From contig DAIUAL010000024.1 in the NCBI GenBank assembly GCA_036847245.1, positions 1 through 23,084 on the forward strand: DNA of 23,084 bases, in the 5' to 3' direction. Position numbers and translations under genes: made by a program. The notes beneath the pieces are model-generated. The model made no database searches and had not been told where the DNA came from. It saw nothing but the letters and a program-made list of their open reading frames with translations. This document shows positions 1 through 7,992 of this stretch, piece by piece. The number at the start of each line of letters is the position of its first letter. The first letter of the stretch is position 1. This stretch comes from UBA4661 sp002405405. GTDB taxonomy: Bacteria > Bacteroidota > Ignavibacteria > Kapaibacteriales > UBA4661.

Positions 1-913
1 CCGCCTGTGGTGCTTTGGCATCTTTGAAGACTGTCCATGCGCGAACTTCTTTTTTGCCGGCAGTGATGTAGGTAATGAGATTCAGAAGTTTATAACCCTC
101 ACGCATGACACGGTGCAAGCCCGGTTCGGTCATCCCCATATCAGCAAGAAATGCTTCGCGGTCTGCTTCGTCTAATTGAGTAATTTCTGCTTCGATATTG
201 GCACAAATTGGTACAACCACAGCATTATCTTTTTTGGCAACTTCACGCACACGCTCGATGAGTGCATTGCCATTCTTGACACCCTCTTCGTTGGTGTTGG
301 CAATATACATCACGGGTTTATCCGTCAGTAAAAAGAGTGCCTTCAAAAATTCTTGCCCCTTGTCATCACGCTGAAAACGTCGTGCGGGTGTTCCACCATT
401 CAAATGCTCACGGAGTTGTTTTAAGACATCAATTTCTTCAGCGGCTGTTTTGTCCGTTTTGAGCTTCTTCTCAACGGCACTGATACGTTTTTCAACGGTA
501 TCCAAATCTTTCAGCACAAGTTCGGTGTCAATAATCTCGATGTCACGAATCGGATCAACATTACCTTGCACATGTATGACATTGTCATTTTCAAAACACC
601 GCACCACATGGGCAATCGCATCAGTCTGACGGATATTCGATAGAAATTGATTTCCCAAACCCTCACCGGAAGCTGCACCTTTAACAAGTCCTGCAATATC
701 TACAAACTCAATGGTAGTCGGTACAATACGCTCGGTATCATAGAGTTTTGCCAAAAAGTCCAAACGCGGATCGGGTAGATTGACAATCCCGACATTTGGA
801 TCAATCGTACAAAACGGATAGTTCGATGCTTCTACACCACTTGCTGTGAGTGCATTAAAGAGCGTTGATTTCCCCACATTTGGTAAGCCGACAATACCAC
901 AATTAAAACCCAT
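1..913 (-). CDS. ychF: Redox-regulated ATPase YchF (Obg-like ATPase), 3' end cut by window
   Basis: The first 304 codons of a YchF/OLA1-family P-loop ATPase are visible. The C-terminal part, roughly 60 residues and most of the TGS domain, lies beyond the window edge. The start is ATG at 913-911; the N-terminus MGFNCGIVGLPNVGKST carries the Walker A motif at about residues 9-17. The G4 motif reads NTNE (near 285-300) rather than the usual NKxD, which is the family hallmark behind its preference for ATP over GTP. The visible end, around VRAWTVFKDAKAPQA, matches the region where the TGS domain begins. YchF is a cytosolic, ribosome-associated ATPase linked to translation and stress responses. There is no Shine-Dalgarno sequence upstream of the start. 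The reading frame is uninterrupted. Confidence 0.95.
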   Translation of the reverse strand, partial: MGFNCGIVGLPNVGKSTLFNALTASGVEASNYPFCTIDPNVGIVNLPDPRLDFLAKLYDTERIVPTTIEFVDIAGLVKGAASGEGLGNQFLSNIRQTDAIAHVVRCFENDNVIHVQGNVDPIRDIEIIDTELVLKDLDTVEKRISAVEKKLKTDKTAAEEIDVLKQLREHLNGGTPARRFQRDDKGQEFLKALFLLTDKPVMYIANTNEEGVKNGNALIERVREVAKKDNAVVVPICANIEAEITQLDEADREAFLADMGMTEPGLHRVMREGYKLLNLITYITAGKKEVRAWTVFKDAKAPQA

Positions 914-1013
914 GACGATAAACAATAATGTGAAACAGAATGTATTTACTGTGCAAAAAGAGCGCAAATATACCACAAGATGCTTGAACGGGAGAATTGC
1001 ATAAACTACGCAT

Positions 1014-1044
1014 AAAAAAAGGGCAGAAACTCTTCTACCCTTTT
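1014..1044 (-). terminator. Rho-independent terminator of the CADD-like gene
   Basis: On the minus strand a 12-bp stem (AAAAGGGTAGAA / TTCTGCCCTTTT, one G-U wobble) encloses a 4-nt loop and is followed by a run of seven T. It lies about 40 nt beyond the stop of the gene at 1082-1759, between that gene and ychF, and should separate their transcripts. Confidence 0.85.
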
Positions 1045-1081
1045 GATTATGTTTTTCTTTCATCAATTAAACAAAGACGGA

Positions 1082-1759
1082 TTAATTCCTTGATTGACAA
1101 TACACTTCAAATACTCCATCCAAGAGAAGATTCATGGCATCAGCAGCTTCGCGTGCCGATGTGAGCGCAAGTTCTCTTTGTTCGTCAGTCGTACAATATC
1201 GCTCCAATGCTTCACGGGTAACACGGCTGTGAATCTCATCAGCAGATTCATGTACGGTAAAAAACTCATAACCTGCCGGATCGGTGATTCCATAATTCTT
1301 AATTAAACCTTCAATTTTTGTACGCGATACATTCGGAATTTGCGACTCATAAGCATAGAGTGCTGCAAGACCCTCGGCAACATTTGCTCTGCCGGACAAT
1401 TCACGAATCAATCGAATTGATTCTTTTGTTTGGGGAAGCAATTTTGCGTTCATGACCTCATAACGTGGCACACCAAGTGCCTCAGCAAAACGGAGCCACA
1501 ACTCAGGATGGTTGTTTGGACCATGCTCTTCTTCGATAAGGTTTTCCAAGAGCATTTGCCGCACTTCCATATCATCGCATACTGAATGTGTTGCGCTTAC
1601 AAATGTTGGAAAATTCCGTACCTGATAGTAGTACTGCTTAGCATACTCACGAAGCATATCGAGCGTCAGTGTACCATGATTCCACATTTGGTAAAATGGA
1701 TGCTCAAGCATTTTTCGTGCATCAATCAGGGTATCAAGGTCGTTCAAAAATGTACTCAT
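1082..1759 (-). CDS. CADD-family (PqqC-like) dimetal oxygenase, probable self-sacrificing p-aminobenzoate synthase
   Basis: The product is 225 residues and all-helical in type, resembling Chlamydia trachomatis CADD (CT610) and the PqqC/TENA fold. From the chosen start, the residues I recall as dimetal ligands in CADD all fall at a constant offset of four: Glu77, His84, Glu138, His170, Asp174 and His177 (segment VHESADEIH). Tyr23 and Lys148 match the sacrificial tyrosine and lysine of CADD, and Tyr39 matches a further conserved tyrosine. In CADD the enzyme makes p-aminobenzoate for folate from its own side chain, replacing PabABC; whether this protein does so is inference. The open frame extends upstream to 1933, but homology begins at MSTFLNDLDTLIDARK, so ATG 1759 was chosen. 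The gene is single, divergent from clpS and has its own terminator. The leader contains a hairpin at 1864-1890 and a TTGACA at 1958-1953 that may be a -35 element (weak). Confidence 0.85.
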   Translation of the reverse strand: MSTFLNDLDTLIDARKMLEHPFYQMWNHGTLTLDMLREYAKQYYYQVRNFPTFVSATHSVCDDMEVRQMLLENLIEEEHGPNNHPELWLRFAEALGVPRYEVMNAKLLPQTKESIRLIRELSGRANVAEGLAALYAYESQIPNVSRTKIEGLIKNYGITDPAGYEFFTVHESADEIHSRVTREALERYCTTDEQRELALTSAREAADAMNLLLDGVFEVYCQSRN

Positions 1760-1863
1760 GGCATTTAACTTGTTGTTCAACAAACATTGTGCAAAGCACC
1801 GTATTTGCTTCGCTTTTTCAACACACTGCAAAACTACAAATTCTCTTGATGCTTGCCTCGAGG

Positions 1864-1890
1864 AAAATCCGACTATTTTTGTCGGGTTTT
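1864..1890 (-). promoter_or_regulatory. Terminator-like hairpin in the leader of the CADD-like gene
   Basis: Minus-strand reading gives AAAACCCGAC, a 7-nt loop and GTCGGATTTT: a 10-bp stem with one G-U pair and a short T run. A similar T run follows on the plus strand. It lies in the divergent region between the CADD-like gene and clpS, where no gene ends, so an attenuator or structured leader is more likely than a normal terminator. No known riboswitch was recognised around it. Confidence 0.45.
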
Positions 1891-2048
1891 CATCTCTTCT
1901 ATACACTTTCCTACAACGAGCTTTCAATAACATGATGACAAATCATACAAGATGTCAATCTCTATAGAGGTTATTCCTAGGCAGACTATATTTGCATATT
2001 CGTTTTTCAATAGATATTTATCACTATCATCTTATTGTTCTTGAGTTT

Positions 2049-2372
2049 ATGATTGTACATCGTTTATTGTATACCCTATCGGCAGGTACAGAGCCGGGTG
2101 GAGCAACGGTTGAACTACCGGATCTCGACCAAGAAACAATTACGGCTCTTGTACCCAAAGTGATTCTCTTCAATGATGAATGGCACACCTTTGAAGAAGT
2201 TATCAATCAAATCATCAAAGCAACGGGATGCAGTACCGAGAAAGCAGAACGCTTAACATGGGAAGTCCACGAACTCGGCAAGGCAATGGTTTTCGAGGGC
2301 GAAATGTCTGATTGTCTGCGTGTGAGCAGTATCTTGGAAGAAATTAAACTTCACACTCATATTGAATGCTAA
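2049..2372 (+). CDS. clpS: ATP-dependent Clp protease adaptor ClpS
   Basis: The product is 107 residues. The ClpS core runs from about residue 37 (KVILFNDEWHTFEEVI) to the end. The conserved Asn42-Asp43 and His74 (WEVHELGKA) are those that bind the free alpha-amino group of N-degron substrates in known ClpS proteins. ClpS hands such substrates to ClpAP/ClpCP. Residues 1-36 form the variable N-terminal tail. ATG 2049 was chosen; an in-frame ATG at 1992 would add 19 residues of low-complexity, hydrophobic sequence not expected in ClpS. The stop is 7 nt before the start of an M3 peptidase, so the two are probably co-transcribed, which fits a shared role in protein and peptide breakdown. Confidence 0.87.
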   Translation: MIVHRLLYTLSAGTEPGGATVELPDLDQETITALVPKVILFNDEWHTFEEVINQIIKATGCSTEKAERLTWEVHELGKAMVFEGEMSDCLRVSSILEEIKLHTHIEC

Positions 2373-2379
2373 TACCCCT

Positions 2380-4083
2380 ATGAAATTTTCTGAACTACCC
2401 TATCAACGCCCCGACCTCTCTGCTCTTGAGGTGCAATTTCAAGACCTCTACGCCGAGTTCGATCGTGCAGAAACAAGTGCAGCAGATTTAGCTCTCGCTT
2501 GTCTTCGAACATGGAATCAACTCAGACTTGATTTTGACACTCAACAATCTCTAGCACATGTTCGTTTTACGCAAAATGTGAATGATGAACATGTGAAAGC
2601 AGAGCATCAGTTTTTTATTGAGAATGCTCCGAAAGTTGCTGAGTGGAATGAGGTCATGACGAAAAAAATCTTAGCATCATGCCATCGCCCTGTTTTTGAA
2701 GAAGAATTTGGTGCACTGTTTTTTCGCCGACTTGAGGATAGTTTAAAATCATTCTCACCGGCAGTATCGCATCTTTTCGTGCAAGAAGCACAACTCTCGC
2801 AACGCTATACGGAATTACTCGCACAAGGCATGATTGAATTTCGTGGGGAGCAATATAATCTGTCTGCAATTTCAAAATTTGCCGAGAATGTCGATCGCAC
2901 CACGCGTAAAGAATCTTTACAAGCCAAATTTGCATATCTCGAAACGGTTGCAGGGGAGCTGGACACACTTTACCATGACCTTGTACAAGTTCGTCATACC
3001 ATCGCAACAACCCTTGGTTATGAGAATTTCATTGCCTTTCGTTATGGACAAATGAATCGTACAGATTATGGCAGTACTGAAATTGAACAGTTTCGGTCGG
3101 CTGTGCAAAAGCATATTGTTCCTTTTGTTGCTGAACTTCGTAGCAAACAACGTGAGCGACTTGGTTATGAAACACTATTCTATCATGATGAGCAAATGCA
3201 CTTTGCCGATGGCAACCCTATGCCACAAGGCGCAGAACAGGATATCATTGCTCATGCTCAGACAATGTATCGGGAATTGTCAAAAACCACAGGCGACTTT
3301 TTCGATATGATGATTACCAATGAACTCATGGACTTGACGACTCGACCGAACAAAGCGCGTGGTGGTTATTGTACGTCTTTCCCTTCGTTCGGCGTACCAT
3401 TTATTTTTTCCAATTTCAATGGTACACTTCATGACATTCAGGTGCTGACGCATGAAGCAGGTCATGCTTTGCAGATGTACTTGAGCAGAAACCACAAAGT
3501 ACCGGAATATCTTTTTCCCACTATGGAAGCATGTGAAATTCATTCCATGAGCATGGAATTTTTTACATGGCCTTGGATGAACCATTTTTTCCATGATACC
3601 ACTGAAAAGTTCTATCGCGCTCACTTAGAACAAGCTATTATGTTTATGCCATATGGTTGTGCTGTCGATGAATTTCAGCATCATATCTATGCCAATCCAA
3701 CGATGTCCCCTACAGAACGAAAAACTCTATGGCAATCTATTGAGCGCGCATATTTGCCTTGGCGAGTCTATGAGGATATTCCTTATGCGGAGCAAGGTGG
3801 TGTGTGGCAATTACAGTTGCACATTTATCAATATCCGTTTTATTACATCGATTATGCTCTTGCACAGTTGTGTGCCTTACAATTTTGGGCGCGCCTGCAA
3901 TCTTCTGAAGTATCAAATCATACAATTGCTCTGCAAGACTATCTGCGTATTTGCGAAGTTGGTGGAAGTATGACATTCTTGCAAATCGTCAAGGAAGCAC
4001 ATTTGCAATCGCCCTTTGAAGAGCAGTGCATTGCAGGAGTAGTCAAGAGTGTTCGTACATGGTTACAGAATCACACATTATAG
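2380..4083 (+). CDS. M3 family oligoendopeptidase (PepF-like zinc metallopeptidase)
   Basis: The product is 567 residues, the usual length for the M3 oligoendopeptidase family. The zinc motif HEAGH is at residues 358-362 (bases 3451-3465). A downstream ACEIHSMSMEFF segment supplies the third zinc ligand, probably Glu386. The C-terminal motif FYYIDYALAQL is typical of the family substrate-binding region. No signal peptide is present, so a cytosolic peptidase cleaving oligopeptides is expected. ATG 2380 (MKFSELPYQRPDL) was chosen because family members start at this sequence; ATG 2362 would overlap the clpS stop and add six residues. It is second in a two-gene unit with clpS and converges on queC, with 22 nt between the two stops and no clear terminator. 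Confidence 0.93.
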   Translation: MKFSELPYQRPDLSALEVQFQDLYAEFDRAETSAADLALACLRTWNQLRLDFDTQQSLAHVRFTQNVNDEHVKAEHQFFIENAPKVAEWNEVMTKKILASCHRPVFEEEFGALFFRRLEDSLKSFSPAVSHLFVQEAQLSQRYTELLAQGMIEFRGEQYNLSAISKFAENVDRTTRKESLQAKFAYLETVAGELDTLYHDLVQVRHTIATTLGYENFIAFRYGQMNRTDYGSTEIEQFRSAVQKHIVPFVAELRSKQRERLGYETLFYHDEQMHFADGNPMPQGAEQDIIAHAQTMYRELSKTTGDFFDMMITNELMDLTTRPNKARGGYCTSFPSFGVPFIFSNFNGTLHDIQVLTHEAGHALQMYLSRNHKVPEYLFPTMEACEIHSMSMEFFTWPWMNHFFHDTTEKFYRAHLEQAIMFMPYGCAVDEFQHHIYANPTMSPTERKTLWQSIERAYLPWRVYEDIPYAEQGGVWQLQLHIYQYPFYYIDYALAQLCALQFWARLQSSEVSNHTIALQDYLRICEVGGSMTFLQIVKEAHLQSPFEEQCIAGVVKSVRTWLQNHTL

Positions 4084-4105
4084 GTTTACTTACGATGTAT
4101 GGACT

Positions 4106-4834
4106 TTACACATTATACTTCGGGCGGAGAGCATAAGGAATTGGGTCTTCAACACCTGCCCTCTCAAAACCACGCAGTCGTAATGCACAAGAGTCGCATA
4201 CGCCACACGCAAGCTCGCCCCCTTGATAGCAACTCCATGAGGCATGAAGTGGTGCGGAAAGTTGCAACCCTTTTTCGACAATGTCTTGCTTGCTCATTGC
4301 AATCACCGGCGTAAGAATGCGGATATGCGTATCGGGTTTTGTGCCAAGTGTAATCATGCGCTCATACATATCAAAAAACTCTCGGCGACAGTCGGGATAA
4401 CCGCTTCCGTCTTCTTCTACGGCTCCAATGACAAGCGCTTCTGCGCCAAGGACTTCTGCCCAACTCGTAGCAATCGCGAGAATATTAGCATTACGAAAAG
4501 GAACATAACTGCTTGGGATGTCTGTTGATGATAAATCAGCTTTACTGACAGCGATAGCTGCATCAGTCAAACTACTACCACCGATTTGTGCCAGATGCGT
4601 GATATCCACAATCAATCGTTTTGTAATGCCATAGTAATCGCACACGTCATGATATGCTTTCAGTTCACGTTGTTCTGTTCTCTGTCCATAGTTCGTGTGG
4701 AGTGCCGCAACCTCGTACCCCATATCACGGGCGATTGCCACGGAGACGGTTGAGTCCATTCCTCCACTCAATAAGACAACGGCAATAGGTTTACCTTCAA
4801 GATTACTCATGTTGTGTAGTAGATTGCGTTCCAT
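4106..4834 (-). CDS. queC: 7-cyano-7-deazaguanine (preQ0) synthase QueC
   Basis: The product is 242 residues. The N-terminal PP-loop SGGMDST (residues 23-29) binds and hydrolyses ATP. The C-terminal cluster Cys202, Cys210, Cys213 and Cys216 (ACGVCDSC) is the zinc site. YVPFRNANILA and EEDGSGYPDCR are also characteristic. QueC converts 7-carboxy-7-deazaguanine and ammonia to preQ0, the precursor of queuosine in tRNA. A second in-frame ATG at 4810 (MSNLEGKPIAVV) is an equally plausible start; neither has a Shine-Dalgarno sequence. No other queuosine gene (queD, queE, queF) is in the window. It diverges from ybaK across less than 80 nt. Confidence 0.95.
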   Translation of the reverse strand: MERNLLHNMSNLEGKPIAVVLLSGGMDSTVSVAIARDMGYEVAALHTNYGQRTEQRELKAYHDVCDYYGITKRLIVDITHLAQIGGSSLTDAAIAVSKADLSSTDIPSSYVPFRNANILAIATSWAEVLGAEALVIGAVEEDGSGYPDCRREFFDMYERMITLGTKPDTHIRILTPVIAMSKQDIVEKGLQLSAPLHASWSCYQGGELACGVCDSCALRLRGFERAGVEDPIPYALRPKYNV

Positions 4835-4912
4835 AGAATTTATAAATAGATGTCATTTGTCTTTGTATTCGTAAACGTCTTTCAGATATTTTATGTGTTA
4901 TCGACAATTTAT

Positions 4913-5401
4913 ATGAGCAAAACACCTAAAACCAATGCCTGCCGCATTCTTGATGCCCATAAAATTACCTATTCCCTACGAGAGTATGAATGGAATGAGG
5001 AAGAATTAGATGCCATCAGTGTTGCAAAAAAAATTGATTTACCACCGGAACAAGTTTTTAAAACACTTGTTCTTGTCGGTGATACCCTGCCCTATTTTGT
5101 AGTTGTCATTCCCTGCAATGAAGAATTACAAATGAAACACACTGCCAAGATAACAGGCAATAAATCCTGCTCAATGCTTCCACAAAAGGAATTACTTCCA
5201 CTCACAGGATATATTCGAGGAGGATGTTCGCCAATTGGTATGAAAAAACCTTTCCCGACTTTTATTGATGAAACTGCTCAGCTTTTTGATTATATCAGCG
5301 TCAGTCCGGGTATGCGCGGTATGCAGGTTTTGCTGGCGCCACAAGACCTTGCAAGCATTATATCGGCAGAGTTTGTCAACCTATGTCCTCTTCAATTGTA
5401 G
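4913..5401 (+). CDS. ybaK: Cys-tRNA(Pro)/Cys-tRNA deacylase YbaK
   Basis: The product is 162 residues and spans the whole YbaK/ProXp editing domain. Lys50 (EQVFKTLV) corresponds to the essential lysine of the family. The GYIRGGCSPIGMKK loop around residues 99-112 is nearly that of Haemophilus influenzae YbaK. These proteins act in trans to hydrolyse mischarged aminoacyl-tRNAs, mainly Cys-tRNA(Pro). ATG 4913 (MSKTPKTNACRILDAHKI) was chosen; the upstream in-frame extension from 4850 encodes a hydrophobic stretch that the family lacks. It is the first gene of a likely three-gene unit with a LipM-like transferase and moaC, although no functional link among the three is obvious. Confidence 0.92.
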   Translation: MSKTPKTNACRILDAHKITYSLREYEWNEEELDAISVAKKIDLPPEQVFKTLVLVGDTLPYFVVVIPCNEELQMKHTAKITGNKSCSMLPQKELLPLTGYIRGGCSPIGMKKPFPTFIDETAQLFDYISVSPGMRGMQVLLAPQDLASIISAEFVNLCPLQL

Positions 5402-5479
5402 TTGCTCATGAAAAAGACTACGCCACTTTTTTCTCGATCACGAGATAACATCAAAGAATACTTACAGGTCATATTCTCA

Positions 5480-6190
5480 ATGGCATTTGATGTTGTATTG
5501 CATCCACCCCAGAACGGCGCAATGAATATGCAGTGGGACATCCAACGCGCAGAATTGCTCACCCACGACATACAGTCTTCAGCATCATTTCGTTTGTACT
5601 CATGGTCACCATGGTGTGTGTCGCTCGGCTATCATCAACGAGAAGAAGAAATCGATCATGCACTCTGCGATAAATATGGCTGGGACATTGTACGTCGCCC
5701 TACCGGTGGCAAAGCAGTACTTCATGCCGATGAATTAACCTATTCGCTGATTATGCCGCTGACCACGATGAATCAACATGAGGTATATCGTTTGTCGCAT
5801 GAGTTCCTACGTTTGTTACTCTGCTCTCTATTGCCTAAGGAGGAACACGAACATCTTATTTTCTCTGCTTCTCATGCAGAGTTTGCACATGAGTACAGAC
5901 ATAGTACTATGGCAGAAGTATGCTTTGCGCGATCGGCACAATTTGAGTTGTCATGGCATGGCAGAAAACTTGTTGGTAGCGCGCAACGGCTTTTGCAAGG
6001 CGAACATGGAACTGTTCTCTTACAACATGGTTCCATCCCTCTTAGTCCGGCGCATACTCGCTTGGCGGAGATATTGGTATTGCCTGAACATACACGTAAA
6101 GAAGTTCAGAAAAATTTAATGCAAAAAGCTGTTTCTCTACAAGAGATTGCTCATCGATCTGTTAGCGTTGAAGAGTTTTTTACTGTATAA
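5480..6190 (+). CDS. Lipoate-protein ligase A family protein, LipM-like octanoyltransferase candidate
   Basis: The product is about 236 residues of the BPL/LplA/LipB fold. RRPTGGKAVLHADELTYSL (residues 72-90) is the acyl-binding loop. GRKLVGSAQR (161-170) contains the conserved lysine, Lys163, and VLLQHGSIPL follows. Cys148 in EVCFARSAQFEL sits where Bacillus LipM/LipL carry their nucleophilic cysteine, which favours acyl-carrier-protein octanoyl transfer over ATP-dependent lipoate ligation; this is inference. The family N-terminus (xxGAMNMxxD, here NGAMNMQWD) fits ATG 5480. ATG 5408 is an alternative that would add 24 residues and put the start 6 nt after the ybaK stop. Lipoylated substrates would include GcvH, and gcvT lies nearby on the other strand. 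Confidence 0.82.
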   Translation: MAFDVVLHPPQNGAMNMQWDIQRAELLTHDIQSSASFRLYSWSPWCVSLGYHQREEEIDHALCDKYGWDIVRRPTGGKAVLHADELTYSLIMPLTTMNQHEVYRLSHEFLRLLLCSLLPKEEHEHLIFSASHAEFAHEYRHSTMAEVCFARSAQFELSWHGRKLVGSAQRLLQGEHGTVLLQHGSIPLSPAHTRLAEILVLPEHTRKEVQKNLMQKAVSLQEIAHRSVSVEEFFTV

Positions 6191-6219
6191 GGATATTTTA
6201 CTTCTTGTTACCCATCATC

Positions 6220-6687
6220 ATGACACATACCCTCACACATCTTCATTCACAGACAGAACAACCTACAATGGTTGATATTTCCAACAAAGATGCATCGGCA
6301 CGTTTTGCCAAAGCACAATCACGCATTTCTTTACCTGCTGCCGCAATGACATATTTACGAGAGCAAGGATTTGCAAGCAGCAAAGGATCGGTTATTCATA
6401 CCGCAGTGCTTGCAGGTATCATGGCAGCGAAGCAGACCAGTTCGTTGATTCCTTTGTGCCATACACTCACACTGACCTCTTGCACGGTGGATATTCATGA
6501 TGAAGAGAATGATTTTGTTGTGGAGTGTTCGGTACAAACACTTGCACAAACCGGCGTAGAAATGGAAGCCCTTATGGGTGCATCGGTTGCTGCTCTTACT
6601 CTGTACGATATGTGTAAATCATTAGTGAAAGAAACACCATACAGCATGGTAATTCACTCACTTCAACTACTTACGAAAACAAAATAA
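6220..6687 (+). CDS. moaC: Cyclic pyranopterin monophosphate synthase MoaC
   Basis: The product is 155 residues. MVDISNKDASARFAKA is at the N-terminus, then GSVIHTAVLAGIMAAKQTS, LIPLCHTL and TGVEMEAL, with YDMCKSL near the end. Lys55, His81, Asp130 and Lys133 match the catalytic Lys51, His77, Asp128 and Lys131 of Escherichia coli MoaC. MoaC makes cPMP in the first phase of molybdenum cofactor synthesis, from the product of MoaA; no other moa gene is in the window. The C-terminus ends at LLTKTK and lacks the GGKSG tail common in the family. ATG 6220 was chosen over an upstream TTG at 6205. It is last in the ybaK unit, 29 nt after the preceding stop. Confidence 0.95.
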   Translation: MTHTLTHLHSQTEQPTMVDISNKDASARFAKAQSRISLPAAAMTYLREQGFASSKGSVIHTAVLAGIMAAKQTSSLIPLCHTLTLTSCTVDIHDEENDFVVECSVQTLAQTGVEMEALMGASVAALTLYDMCKSLVKETPYSMVIHSLQLLTKTK

Positions 6688-6714
6688 TAGCATAGATACG
6701 ATCATTTTAAAAGC

Positions 6715-6745
6715 TCAAGAGCCGCTCCACTCAAGCGGCTCTTGA
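6715..6745. terminator. Bidirectional terminator between convergent moaC and gcvT
   Basis: A perfect 12-bp stem (TCAAGAGCCGCT / AGCGGCTCTTGA) with a 7-nt loop lies midway between the convergent stops. On the minus strand it is followed by GCTTTTAAAA, so it fits best as the gcvT terminator. On the plus strand no T run follows the stem. Confidence 0.75.
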
Positions 6746-6805
6746 CATATAGGAGGTTTCGCAGAGCTTTTGTAAAACTTCTACGAGGTAACCATCTGTG
6801 CTTGT

Positions 6806-7918
6806 TTACACAAATGGAACTTTCACGACTTCGGCGGGAACATGTTTTCCACGAATGTCAATCATAATAGCAGAACCCACTGCAGCAAATGCTGTTTCAA
6901 CATATCCTAAGCCAATTGCTTTGTTGCTCGTAATCGACATACCACCGCTTGTTACTTCCCCGATTTTCTCACCCGATGGTGCATGAATGGCAAAGTGTGA
7001 ACGTGGAATCATACGCTCTGCCTGTACAACAAAACCGACCAGTTTACGTTGTACAACTTGTTCTTTTGCCGCAACCAAAACACTGCGACCATTAAAATCA
7101 GTACCACCATTTTTATTGAGCTTGGTGATCCATCCTAAGCCTGCTTCGATAGTATGCGTTGTTTCATCAATGTCATTACCGTACAACGAAAAACCTTTTT
7201 CCAAACGCAGAGTATCGCGCGCGCCCAAACCTACCGGCTCGATACCATGCTCTGCACCTGCGGCAAGAATTGCATTCCATACATGAGTTGCAATTGCTTC
7301 ATCACCTTTAAAGTACAATTCAAATCCTATTTCGCCTGTGTACCCTGTTCGCGACAGAAGCATATCTGTCCCTGCCAATGCTCCAAAGGTATGATGGTAG
7401 TACGCAATATCGTGAAGATTAACGTCAGTGAGCGTTTGAAGAATTTCAATAGACTTCGGTCCCTGTACTGCAAGCAAGTTATACTCCGCACTGACATCCG
7501 AAATCTCTACGTTAAAACCCTCTGCTTGCGAACGAATCCATGCAGTATCTTTTGTAATATTTGCTGCATTGATAACAAGCAAATAATACGCATCTCCATC
7601 GCGCTCACATTGATACACGAGCAGATCGTCAACGATACCGCCATCGGGTTTGCACATTGCTGAGTATTGGGCTTTACCCGGCTTGAGCAAGGCAACATCA
7701 TTCACTGTAAGTTTTTGCAAAAATGCAAGGGCATCCGTACCACGTACCTCAACTTCCCCCATGTGTGATACATCAAATATGCCACAACTCTTGCGCACAG
7801 CATGGTGTTCGGCGATAATACCTTTCGGATAATTCATAGGCATATCAAAGCCACCAAACGGAATGATTTTTGCACCTGCTTGAACATGAACATTATACAG
7901 TTGTGTGCGTTGCGACAT
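6806..7918 (-). CDS. gcvT: Glycine cleavage system T protein (aminomethyltransferase)
   Basis: The product is 370 residues, the normal bacterial length. The N-terminus carries GAKIIPFGGFDMPMNY and FDVSHMGEVEVRG. The folate-site loop PDGGIVDDLLVY holds Asp97/Asp98, one of which is the catalytic aspartate. SRTGYTGEIGFELYF and LGARDTLRLEKGFSLYG (middle) and the C-terminal barrel VTSGGMSITSNKAIGLGYV are typical. GcvT transfers the methylene group from aminomethyl-lipoyl GcvH to tetrahydrofolate, releasing ammonia. No gcvH or gcvP is in the window. The leader just before ATG 7918 is a pyrimidine run with no Shine-Dalgarno sequence. It lies 74 nt downstream of dnaB on the same strand, so read-through is possible. 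Confidence 0.97.
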   Translation of the reverse strand: MSQRTQLYNVHVQAGAKIIPFGGFDMPMNYPKGIIAEHHAVRKSCGIFDVSHMGEVEVRGTDALAFLQKLTVNDVALLKPGKAQYSAMCKPDGGIVDDLLVYQCERDGDAYYLLVINAANITKDTAWIRSQAEGFNVEISDVSAEYNLLAVQGPKSIEILQTLTDVNLHDIAYYHHTFGALAGTDMLLSRTGYTGEIGFELYFKGDEAIATHVWNAILAAGAEHGIEPVGLGARDTLRLEKGFSLYGNDIDETTHTIEAGLGWITKLNKNGGTDFNGRSVLVAAKEQVVQRKLVGFVVQAERMIPRSHFAIHAPSGEKIGEVTSGGMSITSNKAIGLGYVETAFAAVGSAIMIDIRGKHVPAEVVKVPFV

Positions 7919-7992
7919 GAAAAAAAGAAAAATGTGAGCGTAAAAATTTGTTTTCTGCAGAACTCATCGAATAAAAAAACAAGTATCAATTA

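Noticed and set aside
1760..1933. 58-codon N-terminal extension of the CADD-like protein
   Set aside because: The sequence is basic and non-homologous, passes through a hairpin, and the family starts at the ATG at 1759.
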